Assembly: GCA_013415565.1 (NCBI GenBank)
Contig: JAAEET010000011.1
Coordinates: 1-41,127, forward strand
Reading direction: 5' to 3'
Length of the DNA stretch: 41,127 nucleotides
Source of the DNA: Methanomicrobiales archaeon
Lineage (GTDB): Archaea > Halobacteriota > Methanomicrobia > Methanomicrobiales > Methanospirillaceae
Below the pieces are notes generated by a model. That model saw only the letters and a program-made list of their open reading frames with translations, was not told the origin of the DNA and searched no databases. Shown piece after piece: positions 23,642 to 33,516 of this stretch (position 1 is the first letter of the stretch; the number at the start of each line of letters is the position of its first letter). Position numbers and translations under genes: made by a program.

Positions 23642-24435
23642 CGATCCTGGCGCTCGGTCCCGAGGGCACGTTCTCCCATGAACTCGCAGTCCGGGTCTTT
23701 CCCGGCCCGGTCATGCTGGTCCCCACCATCTCCGGGATTTTCTCCCAGGTCGAAGCCGGCGTCTGCGACGGTATCGTGCCGATCGAGAACAGCGAGGCCG
23801 GCGGGGTTGGCCCGACACTCGACGGGCTGCTGCAGCACGAGGTCTATATTACCGCCGAACTGTTCATGCCGATCCACCACTACCTCGTGTCAAGGGTTCC
23901 CCTGGATGAAATCGCGGTGCTCTATGCCCATCCGCAGACCCATGAACAGTGCAGCAGGTTCATCGATGAGCTGGGAGTGCCGGTGATCCACACCAGCAGC
24001 AATGCCGCAAGCGCCGAGTCAATGGCCGGTTCACCGGCATCGGCCGCCATCGTATCGCGGATGACTGCGGGGCTGCACCATCTGCCTGTCGTCACGGAGC
24101 ATGTGGAGAACAACCCGTCGAACACCACCCGGTTCGTGGTGATCTCGAACCGGCGGGGAGAGGAGCGGGACTGTACCAAGTGCAGCATCCTGGTCGATCC
24201 CGAACAGGACCGGGCCGGTCTTCTCTACGAGCTTCTCGGGATCTTCGCCACCCGGAATATCAACCTGACAAGGATCGAGTCACGCCCTTCAAAGCGGGGG
24301 ATGGGCCGGTACATCTTTTTCATGGATACGGACTACACTCCCGGATGGACCGATGCCCTCCGTGCGCTCCGGGAGAAGGCACGGTTCCGGGAGCTCGGGT
24401 GCTACCGGGAACTGGAGGTGCCCGCATGGACGTGA
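23638..24435 (+). CDS. pheA: Prephenate dehydratase with ACT domain
   Basis: This enzyme converts prephenate to phenylpyruvate for phenylalanine. The 265 residues comprise a catalytic domain beginning LALGPEGTFSHELA with IENSEAGGVGPTLD and the NPSNTTRFVV motif. A C-terminal ACT domain (about 180-260) carries the ESRPSK motif that binds phenylalanine, so feedback inhibition by Phe is expected. No chorismate mutase domain is fused. It overlaps tyrA and aroA, so the Tyr and Phe branch enzymes are encoded before the chorismate-forming enzymes. Confidence 0.96.
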   Translation: MTILALGPEGTFSHELAVRVFPGPVMLVPTISGIFSQVEAGVCDGIVPIENSEAGGVGPTLDGLLQHEVYITAELFMPIHHYLVSRVPLDEIAVLYAHPQTHEQCSRFIDELGVPVIHTSSNAASAESMAGSPASAAIVSRMTAGLHHLPVVTEHVENNPSNTTRFVVISNRRGEERDCTKCSILVDPEQDRAGLLYELLGIFATRNINLTRIESRPSKRGMGRYIFFMDTDYTPGWTDALRALREKARFRELGCYRELEVPAWT

Positions 24436-25691
24436 CCCTCGAAAAGGCGGAAGGAATCGGAATCACGGTCCGGGCTCCCCCGTCCAAGAGCTACACGCAC
24501 CGGGCCCTGATAACGGCGGCACTGGGGGAAGGGACGAGCATCCTTGAGCATCCCCTCGATGCCACCGATACCGCAATCACGGCGGGAGCTCTCGCCCAGC
24601 TCGGAATCCGGATCGATCGCGACGGGGAGAACCTGCGGGTGACTGGGTCGGGCGGGGCCCTGGACTGCCCCGGGAATACCGAACTCGGGATGGGGGATTC
24701 GGGGACCAGTTTCCGCCTCCTCACCTCGGTAGCACTCCTCTGCCGGAACCCCGTCGTCCTGACCGGGAGCGCCCGTATGAGAGAACGCCCGGTGGGAGGG
24801 CTGGTTACGGCCCTGAACGCGATCGGGGGGAGGATCCGGTACCTGGGATCTCCGGGATTCCCCCCGATCCTCATCGACGGTGAGCTCGCGGGAGGGACGG
24901 TCAGCGTCGAGAGCAGCGTCAGCAGCCAGTTTGCATCATCCCTCCTCCTTGCCGCTCCCTGTGCCCGGTCTGTCGTGGAAGTAGAAATCCCTCCCGGAGC
25001 CGTCTCACTGGCCTACCTCGACGTGACGGCAGATGTCATGGCATCGTTCGGGGTGAAGGTTCAGCGGGACGGCTACCGACGGTTCCAGGTCATCCCGGCC
25101 CGGTACCGGGCACGGACCTACCGGATCGAGGGTGACTATTCATCGGCCTCGTACTTCTTTGCCATGGCTGCCGCATGCGGGGGAAGGGCAACGGTGGAAA
25201 ACCTGGTCCCGGCATCGGTCCAGGGAGACCGGTGTCTGCTGGAAGCGCTGGCGGAGATGGGCTGCCGGGTAGGGTCCTCCGGTGATGCCGTCACGGTGGA
25301 AAGCGACGGCCGGCTCGAGGGAATCGAGCGGGACATGTCCGCCTCGCCCGATATCGTCCAGACGCTCTGCATGGTTGCGGCGCGGGCCGTCTCTCCCTCC
25401 CGGTTTACCGGGATCTCCCACCTGCAGTTCAAGGAAAGCGACCGTATCCGCGCAGTCCTCGGGATTATCCGGACCCTCGGCGGCGATGCGACCTGTGAGC
25501 AGGATGCCATCATCATCCGGCCGGCACATCTTCACGGCGGGATTGTTGATGCCGGAAATGATCACCGCACCGCGATGAGTGCGGCAGTGCTCGGTCTCGC
25601 GGTGGGGGGCGTCACCATCACGGGTGCGGAGTGCGTCAGCAAGTCTTTTCCGGATTTCTGGAAAATACTCCATGAGGTCGGACTGGTATGA
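24426..25691 (+). CDS. aroA: 3-phosphoshikimate 1-carboxyvinyltransferase (EPSP synthase)
   Basis: EPSP synthase joins PEP to shikimate 3-phosphate. The 421 residues show SKSYTHRALI with Lys21, MGDSGTSFRLL, RMRERPVGGLVTAL, ESSVSSQFASSLLLAAP, HLQFKESDRI and NDHRTAMSAAVLGLA, all blocks of the active site. The glycine-loop reads GDSGTSFRLL rather than the NAGTAMRPL of enterobacterial enzymes, as in divergent archaeal and class II-like forms. The ATG at 24426 overlaps pheA by 10 bp and fits the family N-terminus. Confidence 0.96.
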   Translation: MDVTLEKAEGIGITVRAPPSKSYTHRALITAALGEGTSILEHPLDATDTAITAGALAQLGIRIDRDGENLRVTGSGGALDCPGNTELGMGDSGTSFRLLTSVALLCRNPVVLTGSARMRERPVGGLVTALNAIGGRIRYLGSPGFPPILIDGELAGGTVSVESSVSSQFASSLLLAAPCARSVVEVEIPPGAVSLAYLDVTADVMASFGVKVQRDGYRRFQVIPARYRARTYRIEGDYSSASYFFAMAAACGGRATVENLVPASVQGDRCLLEALAEMGCRVGSSGDAVTVESDGRLEGIERDMSASPDIVQTLCMVAARAVSPSRFTGISHLQFKESDRIRAVLGIIRTLGGDATCEQDAIIIRPAHLHGGIVDAGNDHRTAMSAAVLGLAVGGVTITGAECVSKSFPDFWKILHEVGLV

Positions 25692-27067
25692 GGATCGTAC
25701 TGTGCGGGTTCCGGGGGACAGGGAAGACCGAGTGCGGCATTCTGCTGTCCCGGCTCATCAGTCTCCCATTTTTCGATACCGATGCGCTGATCGAGGAGCA
25801 GGCCGGGAAAACCATCCACGAGATATTTTCCGGGGAGGGGGAGGAGATCTTCCGGGACTACGAGCGGCAGGTCATTGCCACCCTTCCCGGAACGGGCTGC
25901 ATTATCGGGACCGGCGGTGGAGCGGTGATCGATCCCCGGAATGTGGAAGCGCTCCGACGGGGAAGCACGATGATTCTCCTCGAAGCCGAACCTGCAGCCA
26001 TCGAACAGCGGATCCGGGACACCACCCGGCCGCCGCTCACCACCCTCCCCCTCCGGGATGAAATCCGTCTCCTGCTGAAGGAGCGGAAGCCGTTCTATAC
26101 CCGTGCCGCCGATTTTTGTATCGATACGACCACCCGGAGCCCGAACGAGGTCTGCCTTGCCATACTGAGGATCCTCGCTGAGGGCACAGCCTCACCGGGT
26201 GCCGGGGCCCGGGCGGTCCGGTTCCTGGAGGCGTCCGGGATTCCGGAAAACGAGATCCGGGCCTTTGAGCAGGCAGCGGTAGGGGGGGATCCGAAGACGC
26301 GGCTGTTTGCCATCGCCGGGAACCCGTCAGTCCACAGCCGGAGCCCGGCACTCTTCTCCCGGCTCTTCGCCCACTACGGCCTGAACTGCCACTATACCCG
26401 CCTGCAGGCCCCCGATATTGTTCCGATACTCCGCCTCTGCCATGACCTCGATTTCCGGGCACTCTCGGTGACCATCCCCTTCAAGAGCAGCATCATGGAG
26501 CACCTGTCGGGCATCGAACCCGACGCCGGGGAGATCGGGGCGGTCAATACCGTGGTATGGTGCGGGGGAAGGAGTTACGGGTCCAATACGGACTGGATCG
26601 GCATCCGCGACGCTCTCACCGATGCCCGGGGATCGAAGGCGGTCGTGCTGGGTGCCGGCGGCGCCGCGGCAGCGGCGGTCTACGCGCTCAAAGCGCTCTC
26701 CATGGAAATCACCGTCCTCAACCGGACGGTCAGCACCGCGGAGGATCTTGCCGGGAGGTTCGGCTGCGAATCCGGACCCCCGGAAGCATTCGACCGGGCC
26801 GATCCCGACATCGTTATCAATGCCACTCCGGTCGGGATGGAGCCGGACACGCACAGCCCGCTGAAGAAGTCCCAGCTGAAACCGTCCATGACCGTCTTTG
26901 ACCTGGTCTACACCCCAGCCGAGACGCCGCTTCTCAGGCTCGCACGGACTGCCGGATGCAGGGTGATCCCCGGTACGGAGATGTTTGTCCGGCAGGCTGC
27001 CACGCAGTTCCGCCACTTTACCGGAATTTCAGCACCTCTTGACCTGGTGAGGAGCATGATGCCATGA
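25688..27067 (+). CDS. Fused shikimate kinase (P-loop type) and shikimate dehydrogenase
   Basis: One 459-residue chain catalyses two successive steps. Residues 1-165 are an AroK/AroL-type shikimate kinase: GFRGTGKT (7-14), [16 protein letters not shown], a GTGGG substrate loop (74-78) and the LID arginine in TRPPL. Residues about 205-459 are Aro[11 protein letters not shown], catalytic Lys266 in VTIPFK, Asp302 in SNTDWIG, NADP loop [15 protein letters not shown] and INATPVGM. The linker shows no decay, and no stop or frameshift is seen. Archaea usually use an unrelated GHMP shikimate kinase, so the kinase half may be of bacterial origin. Confidence 0.94.
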   Translation: MRIVLCGFRGTGKTECGILLSRLISLPFFDTDALIEEQAGKTIHEIFSGEGEEIFRDYERQVIATLPGTGCIIGTGGGAVIDPRNVEALRRGSTMILLEAEPAAIEQRIRDTTRPPLTTLPLRDEIRLLLKERKPFYTRAADFCIDTTTRSPNEVCLAILRILAEGTASPGAGARAVRFLEASGIPENEIRAFEQAAVGGDPKTRLFAIAGNPSVHSRSPALFSRLFAHYGLNCHYTRLQAPDIVPILRLCHDLDFRALSVTIPFKSSIMEHLSGIEPDAGEIGAVNTVVWCGGRSYGSNTDWIGIRDALTDARGSKAVVLGAGGAAAAAVYALKALSMEITVLNRTVSTAEDLAGRFGCESGPPEAFDRADPDIVINATPVGMEPDTHSPLKKSQLKPSMTVFDLVYTPAETPLLRLARTAGCRVIPGTEMFVRQAATQFRHFTGISAPLDLVRSMMP

Positions 27068-28062
27068 ACACGTTCGGAAAATCGTTCAGATGTACGACGT
27101 TCGGTGAGAGCCACGGTCCTGCGCTGGGCGTGGTCATCGACGGATGTCCACCGGGACTCTCTCTTTCGGAGAATGATATCCAGCCGGCACTCGACCGCCG
27201 GAGACCGGGCCGTGACCCCCTCACATCGCCGCGGGCCGAGCCCGACCGGGTAGAGATCCTCTCGGGGGTCTTCGAGGGCAGAACCACCGGGACGCCGATC
27301 GCGCTGATCATCCGGAACCGCGAGGCGAGGTCGTCCGATTATGACGAGCTCCGCGATGTCTATCGCCCTGGCCATGCCGATTACACCTACCAGATGAAGT
27401 ATGGGATCCGCGATCACCGGGGCGGGGGCCGGTCGTCGGGCCGGGAGACGGCTGCCCGGGTTGCAGCCGGGGCGGTCGCCGCCCGGATCCTCTCGGAAGC
27501 CGGGATTACCGTCGAAGGAACCATCGAGGAGATCCACGGAGTGAGCGATCCCACGGGACGTGAGGAGGAGATTCGCAGGGCCATGGCGGAAGGGGATTCT
27601 GTCGGCGGGATCATCCGGATCACGGCCCGCGGCGGTCCACCCGGCCTCGGCGACCCGGTGTTCGGCAAGCTCGATGCCCGGATCGCCGGGGCACTGATGA
27701 GCATCGGCGGGGTGAAAGGGGTCGAGATCGGGGACGGGTTCGCAGCCGCCCGGATGAAGGGAAGCGAGCACAACGACCAGATGGACAGCACCGGGTTCCT
27801 TTCCAACCACGCCGGGGGGATTCTCGGCGGCATCAGTTCCGGGGCAGATATCGTGGTCAGGGTGGGGGTGAAGCCGACCTCATCCATCAGAAAACCCCAG
27901 AAAACCCTGACGAGGGATGGCGAGGAGACGGTGGTGCGGATCGGGGGCCGGCACGATCCCTGCATCGTCCCCCGGGTGCTGCCGGTTGCGGAGGCGATGC
28001 TCTGCCTGGTCCTGGCAGATGCCCTGATCGAGCAGCAGAAGTACCGGCTATTTCAGGGTTGA
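27064..28062 (+). CDS. aroC: Chorismate synthase
   Basis: This FMN-dependent enzyme makes chorismate from EPSP. The 332 residues carry the signatures [33 protein letters not shown] and [21 protein letters not shown], plus [10 protein letters not shown] and [17 protein letters not shown] near the C-terminus. It overlaps the preceding fusion gene by four bases and closes the aromatic operon. At 332 residues it is slightly shorter than bacterial AroC (about 360), as is common in archaea. Confidence 0.97.
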   Translation: MNTFGKSFRCTTFGESHGPALGVVIDGCPPGLSLSENDIQPALDRRRPGRDPLTSPRAEPDRVEILSGVFEGRTTGTPIALIIRNREARSSDYDELRDVYRPGHADYTYQMKYGIRDHRGGGRSSGRETAARVAAGAVAARILSEAGITVEGTIEEIHGVSDPTGREEEIRRAMAEGDSVGGIIRITARGGPPGLGDPVFGKLDARIAGALMSIGGVKGVEIGDGFAAARMKGSEHNDQMDSTGFLSNHAGGILGGISSGADIVVRVGVKPTSSIRKPQKTLTRDGEETVVRIGGRHDPCIVPRVLPVAEAMLCLVLADALIEQQKYRLFQG

Positions 28063-28096
28063 AGGAGATACCCTGATCCACTCACAGGAGCAGCTT

Positions 28097-28489
28097 ATGA
28101 AAACAGGTCCACTCGTTCCGGTTGTTCTCCTCGTGCTCTCCCTGGTCGTACTCCCGGGATGCGTATCGGTCCCGGACCTCGCCGGCCCCGGACCGGGGAA
28201 GGAGGTATCGGGCGTTTCGGTAAACCTGGTCCGGTCAGGTGCGGACTTCTCCGTTTCACGGGGTTGTTTCTGGACGGTGACCGTCCAGGTCTATAATCAT
28301 GGTGAGGTCGAGGCCAGGAACGTAAATGTCCAGCTCGAACTGGTCGATGCCGGAACCGGCGCGGTCCGGGACACCATGGAGGTGTATGCCGGAACGCTCG
28401 CACCCGGGGAATCACGGTCGATCCTGGTTGAACTCGACGGGGACTGTATCAACGAGTATACGCTGAACGCGTACCCGGTCCTGCTGTAA
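28097..28489 (+). CDS. Small lipoprotein with CARDB-like beta-sandwich domain
   Basis: The 130-residue product has a signal segment ending VVLPGC (Cys22 lipidated). A single beta-sandwich domain follows, with the VQVYNHGEVEARNVNVQLEL pattern typical of CARDB-like adhesion or ligand-binding domains, and LAPGESRSILVEL near the end. Two cysteines (SRGCFW and DGDCIN) might form a disulfide. It lies 34 bp after aroC and may be read from the aromatic operon, but a functional link is doubtful. Confidence 0.78.
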   Translation: MKTGPLVPVVLLVLSLVVLPGCVSVPDLAGPGPGKEVSGVSVNLVRSGADFSVSRGCFWTVTVQVYNHGEVEARNVNVQLELVDAGTGAVRDTMEVYAGTLAPGESRSILVELDGDCINEYTLNAYPVLL

Positions 28490-28547
28490 ACAGGTTCAGG
28501 TACCTCCGGGGGTATCCTGCCCTGACCGGAAACCGGAGGGAAAACGG

Positions 28548-29435
28548 TTACCGGGGATTCTTCCCGGTCACCACCGGGTTGTCCGGGTAGGTGGTCCACT
28601 CGGTAAATGAACCTTCATAGATTTTCACTTTCGGGAATTTCAGGTAGAATTTGAAGAGCAGGAACTCGCAGGTCGCTTCCCTCCCGGTCCCGCAGGAACA
28701 AATGATGGTCATGTCCGGTGTAATCCCCCGCTCTTTCAGTACCGCCGCGATCTCTTCATCGGATTTCAGGAGCCGGGGGTTGTCGGGGTTCATGAATGTC
28801 TTCCACGGCATACTGACCGCACCGGGTATATGGCCGGGCTTGATCCAGGGCCCCTGGCCTTCATAGACCGGCGGCGGGCGGGCATCGAGGGTCATCACGT
28901 CGGGACGATCCTTCATGGCCCTGAATTCCTCGTACGTCACAAAGTAGTCGGAACGGACCGTGGCGGCGAAGTCGGACGGGGCAGCGGAGGGGAACTGCTG
29001 GCTGAGCGCCCGCTTCTCAGAACGCCACGCGTCAAGGCCTCCGTCCAGCACACAGACGTTGTTGTGCCCGAACCGGGCGAGGGTATACGCGGCGAAGGGC
29101 TGTTCGAGTCCGTCGCCGATGAAGGTGGTGCATGCGGTGAGGATCGGGCTTCCCGTGTATACCACGACCGGCTTGTCGGCGCGGAGGCCGAGCGTCCTGA
29201 AGAGAAGACCCGCGGCTTCGGGAGGGATCCATTCGGTGGGGAGTTTTTTTCCGTGGACCCGGAACAGCCCTTCGTTGACGTACATGGCACCGGGAATATG
29301 CCCTTTCACGTACTCGTGGATATTGGACTGCACATCGATGATCGAGAGGCCGGGGTCGCCGAGGTGATCGGCGAGCCACCCGGTGGAGACCCATCTTACG
29401 GGTCCGGGTCCTTCCGGATAGGGATACGTTTTCAT
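28548..29435 (-). CDS. Two-domain rhodanese (thiosulfate/3-mercaptopyruvate sulfurtransferase)
   Basis: The 295-residue protein has two rhodanese domains. The N-terminal one (about 10-140: IIDVQSNIHEYVKGHIPGAM) has no Cys at its active-site loop (VYTGSPILTAC) and is probably structural. The C-terminal one (about 150-285) has the loop IICSCGTGREATC, with the catalytic Cys. It likely moves sulfane sulfur, for instance for cofactor or tRNA thiolation. The ATG at 29435 has a GGGGGAAG ribosome-binding element. The earlier in-frame ATG (29483) sits inside a TATA-like TTTAAATG and was rejected. Confidence 0.92.
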   Translation of the reverse strand: MKTYPYPEGPGPVRWVSTGWLADHLGDPGLSIIDVQSNIHEYVKGHIPGAMYVNEGLFRVHGKKLPTEWIPPEAAGLLFRTLGLRADKPVVVYTGSPILTACTTFIGDGLEQPFAAYTLARFGHNNVCVLDGGLDAWRSEKRALSQQFPSAAPSDFAATVRSDYFVTYEEFRAMKDRPDVMTLDARPPPVYEGQGPWIKPGHIPGAVSMPWKTFMNPDNPRLLKSDEEIAAVLKERGITPDMTIICSCGTGREATCEFLLFKFYLKFPKVKIYEGSFTEWTTYPDNPVVTGKNPR

Positions 29436-29507
29436 CGGAACTTCCCCCTGGCGGGTATATGGTGCACTTCTGCCGGGGTTCATTTAAAGATATCGGAGAG
29501 GCCCGAA

Positions 29508-30137
29508 TCATCGGGCCAGTGCATCCATGAGCGCCCGGGCTTCCCGCACCGGAAACTGCCCTTCCGCAGTGGGTCTGCCTGCAGCACAGAAGAGGAATGA
29601 GGACCCGAACAGGGGAAGGATCAACCGGGCAAACCGGAACCGGGAGCCCATGATGCTGGTGATGACCGGGTGCTCCGAATGGAGGGTGAAGGAACAGAAG
29701 GAGAGCACGTCGTCAAGGGAACGGGGCCCGACAACGATCTTCGGGATGCCATACCTGCGGAGCCGGGACTCGATCTCCCGGAGTTCCTCCCCGGACGGCA
29801 TTGCTGCGGTATGAAACGAGGCGATGATCTCCTTCCCGAGCTCCCGGTATCCCGGGGCAGCGGCGCTGAACCGCTGTTCGATATCGACCATCGCTGCGAG
29901 GGAAAGCCAGGGCTCCATCAGAACCTCCCACTCCTTTATGCCGCCGGAGAAGGCACCCCCCTCGTCCCTGCTCCGGACGGTGAGGATGATCGGGAGCCTG
30001 CATTCGCGGACGGCCCGGCAGGAGGATTCGGGGAGGGTCGCGGGAAAGAGATCGAGCCGGAGTTCGATTGCGTCGGCACCCTCCGTCTCAGCTCCAGGGA
30101 TATCCATTGGATCAGCCACCGAGGCGACCAGCTGCAT
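29508..30137 (-). CDS. aroD: 3-dehydroquinate dehydratase, type I
   Basis: This enzyme dehydrates 3-dehydroquinate to 3-dehydroshikimate, the one core step not encoded in the operon at 20247-28062. The 209 residues contain IELRLD (Glu25, Arg27), SRDEGGAF (Glu59), catalytic His109 in ASFHTA and Schiff-base Lys133 in IPKIVV. The end carries GRPTAEGQFPV, the substrate loop. A minus-strand TATA-like GATATAAGGG lies about 28 bp before the ATG, so aroD has its own promoter and would not share the leader control of the operon. Confidence 0.96.
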   Translation of the reverse strand: MQLVASVADPMDIPGAETEGADAIELRLDLFPATLPESSCRAVRECRLPIILTVRSRDEGGAFSGGIKEWEVLMEPWLSLAAMVDIEQRFSAAAPGYRELGKEIIASFHTAAMPSGEELREIESRLRRYGIPKIVVGPRSLDDVLSFCSFTLHSEHPVITSIMGSRFRFARLILPLFGSSFLFCAAGRPTAEGQFPVREARALMDALAR

Positions 30138-30157
30138 ACGATGAGAGTGGATCGCAC

Positions 30158-30170
30158 ACCCTTATATCAC
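30158..30170 (-). promoter_or_regulatory. Putative TATA box of aroD
   Basis: The minus strand reads GGTGATATAAGGG, centred about 27 bp before the aroD ATG, which implies a very short leader. No copy of the Phe/Tyr repeats found before the aromatic operon is seen here. Confidence 0.5.
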
Positions 30171-30240
30171 CCGCTGGAGTCAGGGGCCGGGAGGGTATTG
30201 TGAGCTTTATTGCAGGATGCAGGAGATAGTACAGGGAGGC

Positions 30241-32799
30241 ATGAACCACCGGATTCCCGAACTGCTCGCACCGGCAGGATCACCGGATGCTCTCAGAGCC
30301 GCGGTGAATGCCGGGGCAGACGCGGTCTACATCGGGGGAAAACAGTTCGGGGCACGGGCATCCGCACCCAATTTCACCGATGACGAACTATCCGCGGGAA
30401 TCTCCTACGCTCACCTGCGGGGGGCACGGGTCTACGTGACCGTCAATACGCTCGTGCATGACCGTGAACTTCCGGCGCTCGCCCGCTACCTGGTCCTGCT
30501 CTACAGCATGGGCGCCGATGGGATCCTCCTCCAGGATGCCGGGGCGGCGGATCTGGCCCGGAGGCTGGTTCCCGATCTCTCCCGCCATGCATCCACGCAA
30601 TGCACCATCACCGACGGGGAAGGCGTGATGCATGCCCGCGAAGCCGGTTTTTCCCGGGTTGTTCTCGCCCGGGAACTCGGCATGGCGGAGATCGATGCCA
30701 TATTCGAAATACCCGGACCGGAACGTCCCGGCATCGAGATATTTTCCCACGGGGCGCTCTGCTATGCCTATTCCGGCCAGTGCCTTCTCTCGTCGGTCAT
30801 CGGGGGAAGGAGCGGAAACCGCGGCATGTGTGCCCAGCCGTGCAGGAAGCCGTACCGGCTGGTGACGGGGAAGACGGACCGCTTCGGACGGATCCATGGC
30901 GTGAAACCTGTCACGATCGGTGAAAGCTTCCTCCTCTCCACCCGGGACCTCTGCCTGTATCCGAAGCTCCGGGAAGTCCTGGAACGGCCCTTCGCCGCCC
31001 TGAAGATCGAGGGCCGGATGCGATCCCCGGAATATGTGGCCATCGTGGTCTCACGGTACAGGAAAGCACTCGATTCCCTTGCTGCGGGCTCATTCGTTCC
31101 CCTTCAGGAAGAGATCGAGGACCTGGAGGTCGCCTTCTCCCGCGGTTTCACCACCGGCTACCTGTTCGGCGATACGGGTCCTGCCCTGATGGGCCGGTGC
31201 CGGCCGGGCAACCGGGGGCTGTTTCTGGGGTCCGTGGTCTCCGCCCGGTCGGGTGAACTGCGGGTCGTCCCGGCAGCCCGGACGATCCCCGGGCCCGGCG
31301 ACGGACTGGTCGGGAGAGACCCGGTTACCGGCGAGGAGCAGGGATTCATCCTCCGTGGCGCGGGTGAATGGACGGGCCGGGAGCTGGTCTTCCGGCAGCA
31401 GACCGGGGTGCGCAGGGGGATGGATCTCTTCCTGACCCGGAGTGCACGCCTCGAACGGGAAGCGGCCATGATCCTGCAGGCAGCAGGTCCTCCAGGGAGG
31501 TTCCCCCTCACCATCGACATCACCCTGATCGTGGAACCCGGCCTCCCCCTGCTCATCTCGGGAACGATCCACATACCGGGAGGAACGGTCCTGACGGTCC
31601 GCCATGAAGGGGACGTTGTACCTGAACCGGCCCGGGAGCGCCCGACCACCGGGAAGGATATCGCCCGGCAGATCCGGAAGACCGGGGAGAGTGCATTCAG
31701 GGTGGGGGAGTTCTCCCTTGTTTATGCCGGGGGACTCTTCATCCCGGTAGGGAAGCTGAACGCGTTTCGCCGCGAATTTCTGGATCTTGCCCGGCAGGCG
31801 GTGCTCGCTGCCCGCCGCCCGGGACCCGGATCGGTGCTCGATGCGGAGGTGCGGATGGAGGAACTGGCAGGGGAGCTCTCCCGGCCCGTTCCGGGACCGG
31901 CAGCCACCCTGCCACGGCTTGCGGTCATCTGCGATGACGCTGAGAGCACCATCGCAGCACTCGCAGCCGGGTGTGACCGGGTACTCTTCGAGCCTTCCGG
32001 TGATTGTCTCAACCCGGGAGCGGAGATCATGACGGTGCTCACGGGTGCAGGTATCCCGGGAGCAGTCGTCTGGAAGTGGCCGCAGGTACCCCCTCCCGGG
32101 TTTATCACGCGGGAATGCCCTGCTCTCTCAGGTCTCCGGGAGGCGGGGCTTGCCGGGGTGATGGTGGAGGGTCCGGGGGCGGCCATGGCGATACGACAAA
32201 CTCATCCAGGACTGGAGGTCATTGGCGGTCCCGGGCTGAACATCTTCAACCACCGGGCCGTCAGGGCATACCGGGATCTCTTCTCCGGGATTACCCTCTC
32301 ACCGGAGCTCTCCCTCGGCGATATCGCGGAGCTTCTGCAGCGGAAGGCAGCCTCCTGCCCCGGCATGGAGACGGGGGTGCTCGTCCAGGGGAATCTCGAG
32401 GCCATGGTGACCGCCGACAACCTCTTCGATCTTGTTCCTGGCGGTGACATGTACGCTCAACACCGGTTCGGCCTTGAGGACGCAACCGGACGAATCTTCC
32501 CGGTCCACGTGGACTGTTCCGGGAGGAGCCATATCGCCAATGCGAACGAGCTCTGCCTCGTAGATTTCCTCCCGGACCTTGCCGCAAGCGGGGTCGACAT
32601 CGTCATCATCGACGCCCGGACCCGGGGATCCGTCTATACCCGTGATATGACGGCTCTCTACCGGGAAGCCCTGGAGGACACGGCCTGGATGAGCGGAGAA
32701 TCCGGGACCCCTCCCCCCGGCCTCAAGGAGCGGATCCGGAGGATGGCGAGGGGCGGGATCACTACCGGTCATGGTATCCGCGGCCTTGCGGAGAACTGA
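30241..32799 (+). CDS. Peptidase U32 family protein, long form (RlhA/DUF3656-like)
   Basis: The 852-residue protein starts MNHRIPELLAPAGSPDALRA. The N-terminal U32 barrel (about 1-330) holds TVNTLVHDRELPAL, EIFSHGALCYAYSGQCLLSS and GNRGMCAQPCRKPYR, the conserved cysteines that in RlhA-type proteins serve RNA hydroxylation. A middle DUF3656-like region follows (about 370-540). The C-terminal 280 residues look like a second, degenerate U32 barrel (FPVHVDCSGRSHIANANELC). A role in RNA hydroxylation is inferred from bacterial members. A GGGAGG lies very close to the ATG; a start at 30217 is possible. Confidence 0.88.
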   Translation: MNHRIPELLAPAGSPDALRAAVNAGADAVYIGGKQFGARASAPNFTDDELSAGISYAHLRGARVYVTVNTLVHDRELPALARYLVLLYSMGADGILLQDAGAADLARRLVPDLSRHASTQCTITDGEGVMHAREAGFSRVVLARELGMAEIDAIFEIPGPERPGIEIFSHGALCYAYSGQCLLSSVIGGRSGNRGMCAQPCRKPYRLVTGKTDRFGRIHGVKPVTIGESFLLSTRDLCLYPKLREVLERPFAALKIEGRMRSPEYVAIVVSRYRKALDSLAAGSFVPLQEEIEDLEVAFSRGFTTGYLFGDTGPALMGRCRPGNRGLFLGSVVSARSGELRVVPAARTIPGPGDGLVGRDPVTGEEQGFILRGAGEWTGRELVFRQQTGVRRGMDLFLTRSARLEREAAMILQAAGPPGRFPLTIDITLIVEPGLPLLISGTIHIPGGTVLTVRHEGDVVPEPARERPTTGKDIARQIRKTGESAFRVGEFSLVYAGGLFIPVGKLNAFRREFLDLARQAVLAARRPGPGSVLDAEVRMEELAGELSRPVPGPAATLPRLAVICDDAESTIAALAAGCDRVLFEPSGDCLNPGAEIMTVLTGAGIPGAVVWKWPQVPPPGFITRECPALSGLREAGLAGVMVEGPGAAMAIRQTHPGLEVIGGPGLNIFNHRAVRAYRDLFSGITLSPELSLGDIAELLQRKAASCPGMETGVLVQGNLEAMVTADNLFDLVPGGDMYAQHRFGLEDATGRIFPVHVDCSGRSHIANANELCLVDFLPDLAASGVDIVIIDARTRGSVYTRDMTALYREALEDTAWMSGESGTPPPGLKERIRRMARGGITTGHGIRGLAEN

Positions 32800-32847
32800 G
32801 GGAAAGCTATCAATTCTCCACCGCCAATATTCTCCCGTGTGACGAAA

Positions 32848-33516
32848 ATGGACAAGCCATTCATTCTCATCAACCTGAAGACCTACTCGGAAGGGGCAGG
32901 GCAGCGGGCCCATGCCATCGCCGATGCGGCTGTGCAGGTCGCCCTCGAGAGCGGCGCGATCATCGCGGTTGCACCATCGTACATGAATATCCACCCCCTT
33001 GCTGTTCACGCCGGCATCCCGGTCTTTGCACAGCATGTGGACGGTGCCGGACCGGGAGCCCATACCGGATTCATCACTGCTGAAGCCCTGAGGATGGCCG
33101 GGGCTGCGGGCTCACTGGTCAACCATTCCGAGCGTCGCCTCACCCTCGCCGATATCGACGCAGCAGTCACCGCGCTGCGGAGTGCCGGGCTCACCTCGGT
33201 CGTCTGCTCGAACAACGATCCGACGAGTGCGGCAGCGGCGGCGCTGGCGCCGGATTTCGTGGCGATCGAGCCTCCTGAACTGATCGGGAGCGGGGTCTCG
33301 GTCTCCAAGGCAAACCCGGATATCATCAGCCGCTCGGTCGAGGCAGTGCAGAAGGTAAATCCCGGAGTCCGGGTGCTTACCGGCGCCGGTATCCAGTCCG
33401 GCGAATGCGTGAAAATTGCCCGCGATCTCGGCACCGATGGTGTGCTGCTCGCCTCGAGCGTGGTCAAGGCCAAGGCCCCGATCGCCGTGCTCCGGGACCT
33501 GGTCTCGCTCATCTAG
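32848..33516 (+). CDS. tpiA: Triosephosphate isomerase, archaeal type
   Basis: This enzyme interconverts dihydroxyacetone phosphate and glyceraldehyde 3-phosphate. The 222-residue size is the short archaeal form. Catalytic residues are Lys11 (NLKTYSEG), His93 (VNHSERR) and Glu141 ([11 protein letters not shown]). The phosphate-binding end is LTGAGIQSG and [11 protein letters not shown]. The ATG at 32848 matches archaeal N-termini; a GTG three codons upstream is the alternative. Its end overlaps the convergent regulator by four bases. Confidence 0.97.
   Translation: MDKPFILINLKTYSEGAGQRAHAIADAAVQVALESGAIIAVAPSYMNIHPLAVHAGIPVFAQHVDGAGPGAHTGFITAEALRMAGAAGSLVNHSERRLTLADIDAAVTALRSAGLTSVVCSNNDPTSAAAAALAPDFVAIEPPELIGSGVSVSKANPDIISRSVEAVQKVNPGVRVLTGAGIQSGECVKIARDLGTDGVLLASSVVKAKAPIAVLRDLVSLI

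Noticed and set aside
29435-29483. Upstream start for the rhodanese gene (MNPGRSAPYTRQGEVP extension)
   Set aside because: The ATG at 29483 sits within a TATA-like TTTAAATG, and the family begins at MKTYPYP, which has a good ribosome-binding site.
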